From positions 17,950 to 81,949 of the forward strand of contig NZ_JAHKRN010000040.1 in the NCBI RefSeq assembly GCF_019396385.1: 64,000 nt of DNA. The letters are read 5' to 3'. Source of the stretch: Nonomuraea harbinensis (GTDB taxonomy: Bacteria > Actinomycetota > Actinomycetes > Streptosporangiales > Streptosporangiaceae). Both the position numbers and the translations under genes were made by a program. Every line of letters starts with the position of its first letter. Position 1 is the stretch's first letter. Under the pieces are notes generated by a model that was not told the origin of the DNA, made no database searches, and was given only the letters and a program-made list of their open reading frames with translations. This document shows positions 51,430-58,272 of the stretch, one piece after another.

Positions 51430-52254
51430 GTGGTGGAACGGGACGGCGGCGTGCGGCCGCAATCGGTGATCCTGACCTTTCTCGGCGATCACGTGTACGG
51501 CCGACGCTCCTGCGTGTTCTCCGGCAGCTTCATCGAGGCGTTCGGCCGGGTCGGCATCTCCGAGGAGGCCACCCGGTCCACCCTCACCCGGATGGTCCGG
51601 CGCGGCCTGCTGCGCCGCCAGCGCGCGGGGCGGCGCATGTACTTCGGGCTCACCCCGACCAGCGCCGAGGTGCTCAAGGACGGCGAGCGGCGGATCTGGC
51701 ACACCGGCGTGGTCAACGACGCCGCCGGCGACCGGTGGACCCTGGTCGGCTTCTCGCTGCCGGAGTCGTGGCAGCGGCAGCGGCACGAACTGCGCTCGCG
51801 GCTGATCTGGGCCGGGTTCGGCCCGCTGCAGAACGGGCTGTGGATCGCTCCAGGCGAGGTCGACGCCTCCGGCCTGATCGACGACCTGGGCGGCGTGAAG
51901 GTGTTCTCCGCCGAGCCCCGGCATCCCACCGACATGCAGGCGCTGGTGGCCGACGCCTACGACCTGGCGGGGCTGGGCCGGCGCTACGAGGGGTTCCTGC
52001 GCCGGTGGGACCGGCCCGACCCGGTGCCGGCCGCGCCCGACGACCTGGCCCGCTCGCTGCTGCTGCTCACCGAGTGGCTGCAGATCATCAGGACCGACCC
52101 CCGGCTGCCGCTGCGCCACCTGCCGCCCGACTGGCCCGCCGAGAAGGCCCAGCGGCTCTGCCACGCGCTGCACCGGCGGTTCAAGCCGGAGGCGACGGCG
52201 ATCGCCGACGAACTCCTCGACACCGTTCCCGATCTATGTTGGGCAGAACCGTGA
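51430..52254 (+). CDS. PaaX-family transcriptional regulator
   Basis: The protein (274 residues from the chosen start) has the PaaX winged-helix N-terminus (VRPQSVILTFLGDHVYGR, ISEEATRSTLTRMVRRGLLRR) and the PaaX C-terminal domain (SRLIWAGFGPLQNGLWIAP, LLLLTEWLQIIRTDPRLPLRHLPPDWPAEKA). PaaX represses phenylacetate and related acyl-CoA catabolism, released by an aryl-CoA. I chose the GTG at 51430 (GGAG six bases upstream); an ATG at 51403 lies within the palindromic operator. It divides the liv operon from an acyl-CoA synthetase gene, so it probably senses the CoA thioester made by that enzyme. Confidence 0.88.
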   Translation: MVERDGGVRPQSVILTFLGDHVYGRRSCVFSGSFIEAFGRVGISEEATRSTLTRMVRRGLLRRQRAGRRMYFGLTPTSAEVLKDGERRIWHTGVVNDAAGDRWTLVGFSLPESWQRQRHELRSRLIWAGFGPLQNGLWIAPGEVDASGLIDDLGGVKVFSAEPRHPTDMQALVADAYDLAGLGRRYEGFLRRWDRPDPVPAAPDDLARSLLLLTEWLQIIRTDPRLPLRHLPPDWPAEKAQRLCHALHRRFKPEATAIADELLDTVPDLCWAEP

Positions 52255-52304
52255 CAGCCGTTGCATAGTGGCCTAACTTGATGGCGAGAACGTCGAGGAG
52301 CGCG

Positions 52305-53822
52305 ATGCGGAATCAGGGGCTGGGCTCGTGGCCGGCACGCAGGACCCGGATGACGCCCGACGGGGTGGCTCTCACGTACCGGGATGACCGGCGCACCTAC
52401 CGCGAGCTGGCCACGCGGGTGGACCGGCTCGCGTCGGCGCTGCGCGCGCTCGGCGCGCGGCGCGGCGACCGGATCGCCTACCTGGGCGCCAACCACCCGG
52501 CGCTGGTCGAGACGTTCTTCGCGGCCGGGGCGCTGGGCGCGGTCTTCGTGCCGCTCAACACCCGCCTGGCCGCGCCCGAGCTGGACTACGTCCTGCGCGA
52601 CGCGGGCGCGGAGATCCTGCTGCTCGGCGAGGGCCACGACGGCGCCGGGCTGCCCGGACGGCACATCGGGGCGGGGGAGTACGAGGACCTGGTGGCCTCG
52701 GGCGACCCCGCGCCGCTCGACGAGCCCGTGGCCCAGGACGACATGTGCCTGATCATGTACACCTCGGGCACCACCGGGCGGCCCAAGGGCGCCGTGCTCA
52801 CCCACGCCAACCTCATCTGGAACACCTTCAACCTGCTCGTGGACGTGCCCTTCCGGCATGACGAGGTGACGCTGATCAGCGCCCCGATGTTCCACATCGC
52901 CGCGCTCGCCCAGACGCTCGTCCCCACCGTGCTCAAGGGCGGCCGGGTCGTCCTGGAGCCGTCCTTCGACGTCGGCCGCACCTTCGACCTCGTCGAGGCC
53001 GAACGCGTCACGGTCATGTTCGGCGTGCCCGCCATGTTCACCTTCCTCGCCCAGTCGGACCGCTGGCCGCACGCCGACCTGACGAGCCTGCGCCACCTGT
53101 TGTGCGGCGGTGCCCCGGTGCCCGAGCCGCTCATCCGCCTCTACCAGGACCGCGGGCTCACGTTCCTCCAGGGCTACGGCATGACCGAGACCGCGCCCGG
53201 CGCGCTGTTCCTGGCCGCCGAGCAGTCGATCGCCAAGGCGGGCACGGCCGGCGTCCCATGCTTCTTCTCCGACGTCAAGCTGGTCGCCCCCGACGGCTCT
53301 CCCGCCGCGCCCGGCAGTCCGGGCGAGGTGTACGTGCAGGGCCCGAACGTCACGCCCGGCTACTGGAAGCGGCCCGAGGAGACCGCCGAGGTGCTGTCGG
53401 ACGACGGCTGGTTCCGCTCCGGCGACATCGGGGTCGCCGACGAGGACGGGTACGTGCGCATCTCCGACCGGATCGGCGACATGTTCATCTCCGGCGGCGA
53501 GAACGTCTACCCGGCCGAGGTGGAGAGCGCCCTTTACAGCCATCCCGCGGTCGCCGAGGTCGCCGTCATCGGCGTCCCCGACGACAAGTGGGGCGAGGTC
53601 GGCAAGGCCCTCGTCGTGCTCCGCCCCGGCGCGGGCGCGCGGGCCGACGAGCTGATCTCCCACCTGTACGGGCGGCTGGCCCGCTACAAGATCCCGAAAC
53701 ACGTGGAGTTCGTGCCCGAGCTGCCCAGGAACGCGGCCGGCAAGCTGCTCAAGACCCGGATCAGAGCCCTCTATGGCGAGGCCGGCTCCGGCCCGCCCGA
53801 TCCCCGTGACACGAGGAGATGA
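52305..53822 (+). CDS. Acyl-CoA synthetase (AMP-forming ligase)
   Basis: The 505-residue enzyme has the AMP-binding motif TSGTTGRPKGAVLTH, the adenylation motif GYGMTETAPG, the A8 hinge DRIGDMFISGGENVYPAEVE and the catalytic Lys in RNAAGKLLKTRI near the C-terminus. It activates a carboxylic acid with ATP and CoA. The ATG at 52305 has GAGGAG four bases upstream; alternative starts at 52278-52281 are not supported. It follows PaaX by 50 bases and precedes a MetE-like gene by six bases. The acid may be the solute imported by the Liv-type system. Confidence 0.93.
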   Translation: MRNQGLGSWPARRTRMTPDGVALTYRDDRRTYRELATRVDRLASALRALGARRGDRIAYLGANHPALVETFFAAGALGAVFVPLNTRLAAPELDYVLRDAGAEILLLGEGHDGAGLPGRHIGAGEYEDLVASGDPAPLDEPVAQDDMCLIMYTSGTTGRPKGAVLTHANLIWNTFNLLVDVPFRHDEVTLISAPMFHIAALAQTLVPTVLKGGRVVLEPSFDVGRTFDLVEAERVTVMFGVPAMFTFLAQSDRWPHADLTSLRHLLCGGAPVPEPLIRLYQDRGLTFLQGYGMTETAPGALFLAAEQSIAKAGTAGVPCFFSDVKLVAPDGSPAAPGSPGEVYVQGPNVTPGYWKRPEETAEVLSDDGWFRSGDIGVADEDGYVRISDRIGDMFISGGENVYPAEVESALYSHPAVAEVAVIGVPDDKWGEVGKALVVLRPGAGARADELISHLYGRLARYKIPKHVEFVPELPRNAAGKLLKTRIRALYGEAGSGPPDPRDTRR

Positions 53823-53828
53823 CCCCGC

Positions 53829-54929
53829 ATGCGCACCTCACCGCCGTTCCGCGCGGACCACGTCGGCAGCCTGCTGCGACCCCAGCGGCTGCTCCAAGCC
53901 AGGGAGACCCTGTCCGGGGAGGCGCTGCGCGAGATCGAGGACGAGGCGATCCGCGAGGTCGTGCGCAGGCAGGAGGAGATCGGCCTGCAGTCGGCCACCG
54001 ACGGCGAGTTCCGGCGCGCCTCCTGGCACATGGACTTCATCTACCGGCTCGGCGGCATCGGCCAGGCCTCCGACGAGCACATCACGGTCCGCTTCCACAA
54101 CGAGCGGGGCGACATCGAGTTCACCCCCGCCGCCCTGCGCGTGCACGACAGGATCCGGCTGGAGGAGCCGATCTTCGCCGGAGACTTCGCGTTCCTGCGC
54201 GACACCGTCACCACCGCGGTGCCCAAGCTGACCATCCCTTCGCCCAGCATGGTCCACTACCGCGGCGGCCCCGCCGCCATCGACCCGGACGTCTACCCGG
54301 ACGTGGAGGAGTTCTGGGCCGACCTCAGCGCCGCCTACGCCGAGCAGGTGCGCCGCATCGGCGAGCTGGGCTGCACCTACCTGCAGTTCGACGACACCAG
54401 CCTGGCCTACCTGAACGACCCCGCCCAGCGCGCCGAACTGGCCGGACGCGGCGACGACGCCGATCACATGCACCTGCGCTACATCAAGCAGATCAACGCC
54501 GCGCTCGCCGCCAAGCCCGAGGGCATGACCATCACCACCCACATGTGCCGCGGCAACTTCCGCTCCTCGTGGGCGGCCGCCGGGGGCTACGACTTCGTGG
54601 CCGAGGCGCTCTTCTCCGAGCTGGCCGTCGACGGGTTCTTCCTGGAGTTCGACGACGAGCGCTCGGGCGGCTTCGAGCCGCTGCGGTTCGTGCCGCCGGG
54701 CAAGATGGTGGTCCTCGGGCTCGTCACCACCAAGCGTGGCGAGCTGGAGTCGAAGGACACCCTCAAGCGCCGCATCGACGAGGCCGCCAAGTTCGTCGAC
54801 CTCGACCAGATCTGCCTCTCGCCGCAGTGCGGCTTCTCCTCGACGGTGGAGGGCAACGTGCTCACCTCCGACCAGCAGTTCGCCAAGCTGGCGCTGATCG
54901 CGGAGACCGCCCGGGAGGTGTGGGGCTGA
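53829..54929 (+). CDS. MetE-like methyltransferase (C-terminal-type, 366 aa)
   Basis: The 366-residue protein contains only the catalytic (C-terminal) type domain of cobalamin-independent methionine synthase: RADHVGSLLRP, QSATDGEFRRASWHMDF, YLQFDDTSLAYL, and the zinc ligands in TTHMCRGNF (His, Cys) and LSPQCGFSS (Cys). This matches short MetE-like proteins (YxjG type), some of which use substrates other than homocysteine, and epoxyalkane:CoM transferases share the fold. The ATG at 53829 lies six bases after the ligase stop. Co-location with a Liv importer, PaaX and an acyl-CoA ligase suggests it handles a methyl or thioether group of the imported acid. That is inference. Confidence 0.82.
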   Translation: MRTSPPFRADHVGSLLRPQRLLQARETLSGEALREIEDEAIREVVRRQEEIGLQSATDGEFRRASWHMDFIYRLGGIGQASDEHITVRFHNERGDIEFTPAALRVHDRIRLEEPIFAGDFAFLRDTVTTAVPKLTIPSPSMVHYRGGPAAIDPDVYPDVEEFWADLSAAYAEQVRRIGELGCTYLQFDDTSLAYLNDPAQRAELAGRGDDADHMHLRYIKQINAALAAKPEGMTITTHMCRGNFRSSWAAAGGYDFVAEALFSELAVDGFFLEFDDERSGGFEPLRFVPPGKMVVLGLVTTKRGELESKDTLKRRIDEAAKFVDLDQICLSPQCGFSSTVEGNVLTSDQQFAKLALIAETAREVWG

Positions 54930-55095
54930 CGGCCGGTCCGGACGCCCTCGTCGGCCCCTTTTTCGATGAGGGTACGGCTGGACGCCGTTATCTTCTCTGT
55001 GAACGAGAGGGTGTTCATTTATCCGTTTTTATTGTGATTAATTCTTGAGGTACTCCGCCGCCGGGCAATGGGCCGATCTGACCCGCACCCTCCCT

Positions 55096-55123
55096 GACCG
55101 GGCCCCGCCACCGAGGCCCGGTC
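55096..55123 (+). terminator. Hairpin terminator downstream of the MetE-like gene
   Basis: GACCGGGCC (55096-55104) pairs exactly with GGCCCGGTC (55115-55123) over a 10-base loop and is followed by TTCC. The 206-base gap from 54930 to 55135 before it includes an AT-rich stretch (54960-55045), unusual for this genome, with no gene I can support. Confidence 0.65.
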
Positions 55124-55135
55124 TTCCCGCGTCCG

Positions 55136-55603
55136 TCAGAGGCGGGGCTCCGCGCGGTTGAGCACGACCACCACCACGGGGCGCCCGGCCTTCCCGGCGC
55201 AGGGGCCGGCGGCGTGTTCGGCGGGCGCGGCGAAAGGGCGGGCGTTGACGAGGCGCCCGCACTCGGGACCGCCGGACTGCCGGTCGCACGAGGGGCGGGC
55301 CGGGAGGCCGAGCGCGGTCATCAGCGCGTGGGCGCCGGTGTTGGTGAGGCTGACCGGAGGTCCTGCCACGGCCTCCGGGCGCGCACCGCGGGCGGCCTTG
55401 CCGCGCCGGGGCGGTGGCTCGCCCCTGGCCCTGAGCAGGCCGAGCATGGTGAGGAGCACGACGAAGCCGCCGATGACGCCGGAGACCTCGTCGGCCGCGT
55501 TCGTGCCGCGCACGAGGACGGTGACGCCCAGATACACCAGCCCGACCGAGGCCAGGAGGGCGGTGAAGACCTTTATCGCTCGATTCTTACGGTTTTTCGG
55601 CAT
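55136..55603 (-). CDS. Small membrane protein, unknown
   Basis: The 155-residue protein has a basic N-terminus (MPKNRKNRAIK), two transmembrane segments (about residues 11-31 and 41-58) and a long Arg/Gly/Ala-rich cytoplasmic or extracellular tail with several Cys. I do not recognise the family. Codon use in the first part is normal; the tail is compositionally biased. The ATG at 55603 has a weak ribosome-binding site. It sits between two AT-rich gaps. Confidence 0.55.
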   Translation of the reverse strand: MPKNRKNRAIKVFTALLASVGLVYLGVTVLVRGTNAADEVSGVIGGFVVLLTMLGLLRARGEPPPRRGKAARGARPEAVAGPPVSLTNTGAHALMTALGLPARPSCDRQSGGPECGRLVNARPFAAPAEHAAGPCAGKAGRPVVVVVLNRAEPRL

Positions 55604-55731
55604 CGGAATCGTGTCTCGGCTTTCCCTTTAAGCGGTCGTTTCACCGTGATCTGACGAGGGTCAGCCGAGTTTCGCCGAAGTGTGGTCGTCACGATTCCGC
55701 AACGTTGAAAGTTGTACGAGAAATGCTGGGC

Positions 55732-55749
55732 GACATTTCGAGAAATGTC
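55732..55749 (-). repeat. AT-containing inverted repeat at the end of the esterase gene
   Basis: GACATTTC and GAAATGTC (55732-55739, 55742-55749) form an 8-bp stem with a 2-base loop overlapping the stop codon region of the downstream-reading esterase gene. It could act as a weak terminator or mRNA 3' end. Confidence 0.4.
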
Positions 55750-56836
55750 AGGTTGTCGAGCAGGAAAGGGTGGGCGCGGTATTCGTGCCGCTCCATGACG
55801 CCAGGAAACCGAAACTCGTCGACGCGGCGGGGACGAGGAGGGCGTTCCAGCCGACGTGCGTCACGGTCACGTTCGCGCCGGAGGCCGCCAGGGTGCCGTT
55901 CCAGATCTGGGTGACGCGCTGCCCGTCGGCGAACGTCCACGACACCCGCCACCCGCTCGTCGCGGCGGCGCCGGTGTTGGTGACCGTCACCTCGCCCTGG
56001 AACCCGCCCTGCCACTGGTTCGTGTTCCGGTACACGGCGGTGCAGCCGCCCGGCGGCGTGACCGTGGGGGTGACCGTGGGGGTGACCGTGGGGGTAACAG
56101 TGGGCGTGACGGTGGGCGTGACCGTCGGCTGCGGGCCGGACAGGACGTCCACCAGCGCCGGGTACCACCGGTCGGCGATCTTCCGGTCGCCCGCCGCGTT
56201 CGGGTGCACCCCGTCGTAGGTGTCGGCGCTCGTGCTGAACCCCGTCCACTGGTCGACCACCACCACCGGAGACTGCGCGGTGGAGATGCCCGCGGCCCAG
56301 GCCGGGATGGCGTTGTTGAAGGCCACGACCCGCTGCGCGCACTCGCCGCAGGTGCTCGGGTTCATCGGGATGATCTGCGCGACCAGGATCCTCATCGCCG
56401 GGTTGCTCGCCCGCATCTGACCCACCAGCGTGGTGAACGCGCCGAGGATGGTGGCGGGCGCGACGTTGCTCCACACGTCGTTCGTGCCGAAGTGCATCAG
56501 CACGACGTCCGGCCTGGTGGCCGCCAGCCAGCCCGGCAGCTGGTTCTGGCGGGCCACGTTGGTGACGAGCGCGCCGCCGTGCCCCTCGTTGTCGCCGTCG
56601 TACGCGACCGAGCAGCCCTGCGGAGGGAGGGTGCCGACGAAGTCGACGTCCTGGTAACCGGTGTCCTGCAGCCGGTTCCACAGCAGCGCACGCCAGCAGC
56701 CGGGGGAGCCGGTGATCGAGTCGCCGAGAGGCATGATCCGGGTCGCGGCGGCGCCCGCCGCGGTCCCGTTCGCGGCCACGAGCATCGCCGCCACCAACGC
56801 CAGCACCGCCACCAGGATGACCCGCGCCCTCGCCAT
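55748..56836 (-). CDS. Secreted SGNH (CE3-like) esterase with CBM2
   Basis: The 362-residue secreted protein has a signal peptide (about residues 1-30) and a SGNH hydrolase domain with the nucleophile Ser40 in GDSIT, the oxyanion Asn in FGTND and the DxxH pair in YDGVHPN (Asp208, His211). A PTVT-repeat linker (about 237-262) leads to a family-2 cellulose-binding module (about 264-362). It probably removes acetyl groups from plant xylan while bound to cellulose. I chose the ATG at 56836 with GGGAG seven bases upstream; the open frame continues upstream without family similarity. The linker is encoded by 12-bp repeats. Confidence 0.9.
   Translation of the reverse strand: MARARVILVAVLALVAAMLVAANGTAAGAAATRIMPLGDSITGSPGCWRALLWNRLQDTGYQDVDFVGTLPPQGCSVAYDGDNEGHGGALVTNVARQNQLPGWLAATRPDVVLMHFGTNDVWSNVAPATILGAFTTLVGQMRASNPAMRILVAQIIPMNPSTCGECAQRVVAFNNAIPAWAAGISTAQSPVVVVDQWTGFSTSADTYDGVHPNAAGDRKIADRWYPALVDVLSGPQPTVTPTVTPTVTPTVTPTVTPTVTPPGGCTAVYRNTNQWQGGFQGEVTVTNTGAAATSGWRVSWTFADGQRVTQIWNGTLAASGANVTVTHVGWNALLVPAASTSFGFLASWSGTNTAPTLSCSTT
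56050..56128 (+). repeat. 12-bp tandem repeats encoding the PTVT linker
   Basis: GTGACCGTGGGG-type units repeat about six times between 56057 and 56125 on the plus strand, encoding PTVT tetrapeptides of the linker on the minus strand. Repeats near 56100 have diverged (GTGACGGTGGGC), suggesting an expanding and contracting tract. Confidence 0.75.
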
Positions 56837-57052
56837 CGCCCGCTCCCGTCGTCGCCTCCGCAGATCGTAAGGAGCCCGATCCGCCCCGGAAAGGCGGCCG
56901 GCCACCGCAAGGGCGTGACCTGCGCGGATGGGCGGGGAAGCGCTGTAACTTTCAGGATCCGCGCCGGCGGGGGAGGCCGTTCCCTCGTCCGGTTGACGGG
57001 TAAGGGGACCCGGAGCCATCGGAAAGCACGGAGTCATCGGAAAGGGGGACTG

Positions 57053-57274
57053 ATGATGAGCGGCATGGGCGACTGGGCCAAGAAGGCCGAAGACCTGGCC
57101 AAGGAGAACCCGGACAAGGCCGACGAGATCCTCGAGCGCGGCGAGCAGGCCGCCAGCGAGAAGACCGGCGGCAAGTACGACGAGCAGATAGGCAAGGGCG
57201 TGGACGCCGCGCAGCGCCGCTACGGCGGCGGCAAGGGCGAGGGCGAGGACCAGCCCGACCAGCAGCAGGGCTGA
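57053..57274 (+). CDS. MT0933-type antitoxin-like protein
   Basis: The 73-residue, highly charged protein (WAKKAEDLAKENPDKADEIL, then KTGGKYDEQIGKGVDAAQRR) resembles the MT0933-type antitoxin family of actinobacteria, an unstructured Lys/Glu/Asp-rich protein also found without a toxin. No toxin gene is adjacent. ATG at 57053 or 57056 has AAGGGGG upstream. A direct repeat (GGAGNCATCGGAAAG) precedes it twice. A role in stress protection is equally possible. Confidence 0.7.
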   Translation: MMSGMGDWAKKAEDLAKENPDKADEILERGEQAASEKTGGKYDEQIGKGVDAAQRRYGGGKGEGEDQPDQQQG

Positions 57275-57283
57275 CAACCCTCC

Positions 57284-57310
57284 GGGACCCGCCCTTTCCA
57301 GGTGGGTTCC
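57284..57310 (+). terminator. Hairpin after the antitoxin-like gene
   Basis: GGGACCCGCC (57284-57293) pairs with GGTGGGTTCC (57301-57310), two G-U pairs, 7-base loop. It ends the small transcript. Confidence 0.5.
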
Positions 57311-57430
57311 GGCCCGTCCGGACCCCGGGCACGGGCCGTCACGGCGAGGAGAGCCGGTGAGCACGGTCACGGTCTTACCTGTATGCCTACAAGGCGGACG
57401 GCGCTTCCTCGCCGCCGTCGAGCGCGGAGA

Positions 57431-58260
57431 TCACCGGCCCGCGAAGATGTCCTCCGGCAGCAGCGCCGACACCAGGAAACTGGGCACGTCCACGAGCTGG
57501 CTGACCCGCAGGTCCACCGCCACGCTGCAGATCGCGTACGCCTGCTGCCTGTCGAATCCCCGCTCCCCGAGGTGGTCGATCATCGCGTGTCCACCGGGAT
57601 GTAGAGGCGGCTGCCCGCGCCGAGCTGCTTGATGTCGACGTTGCCCGCCTGCTCGCGGGGCGGGATGGTGCGCAGGGCGCGGGTGGCGATGGCCGGGTCG
57701 CGGGGGACGGCGCCGTCGGCCGACGGCGGGAGGACGAAGCCGCCGCGCTCCATCGACGCCTGCTCGCGGGCGGTGGTCCTGGCGAGGCTCTGGTGACCGG
57801 GGGACAGGCCGATGGTGCCCATGAAGGGCGCGGCGGGGATGCGGACGCCCGGCAGGCCGGGGGAGTACGCCCAGCCGTCCGACAGGTGCCAGCGCACGAT
57901 GTACGGGTCGGGGAACACGTCGCGGAGGAAGCCGAAGCCGGGCACCTGCACCGTGTAGCCGTAGGTGCCGGGCACGACCTCCAGGATCTCGATCTCCAGC
58001 AGGTCGCCAGGCTGGGCGCCGTCGACGTAGACGGGGCCGGTGAGCGGGTGGACGACGTCGAGGTCGGGGGAGCCGACGGTCTTCAGGGTGGCGTCGGGGC
58101 CCATCTGGCCGTCGAAGGCGTCGCGGGTCTCCATGACGACCTCGTCGCCCGGCTGGACACGCAGGATGGGCGGGATGTCGGGATGCCACCGGTTGTGGCC
58201 GGTGGCCGGCTCCTCGGCGAGGGTGCGGTTCGGGTCGATGCGGAGCTCGTGGACGGCCAT
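57431..58260 (-). pseudogene. Acetamidase/formamidase, internal deletion and frameshift
   Basis: The ATG at 58260 (GAGGGGG eight bases upstream) opens a normal formamidase N-terminus (MAVHELRIDPNRTLAEEPAT, HPDIPPILRVQPGDEVVMETRD, PHLTGPVYVDGAQPGDLLEI-like) that runs to RLYIPVDTR and a stop at 57580. The family C-terminus (MIDHLGERGFDRQQAYAICS to LLPEDIFAGR) lies immediately after in another frame, 57583-57431, its ATG overlapping the stop. Roughly 100-130 central residues of the about 410-residue family are missing. The gene is therefore internally deleted and shifted, most likely inactive. It follows the GH15 gene by 12 bases on the same strand. Confidence 0.8.
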
Positions 58261-58272
58261 GTCAGGACCCCC

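Noticed and set aside
57357..57632. GTG-initiated 91-codon frame with GAGGAG upstream, antisense to the formamidase remnant
   Set aside because: The ribosome-binding site is good, but the frame runs antisense through formamidase coding sequence and shows no family similarity; it might be a degraded gene start, but I cannot support it.
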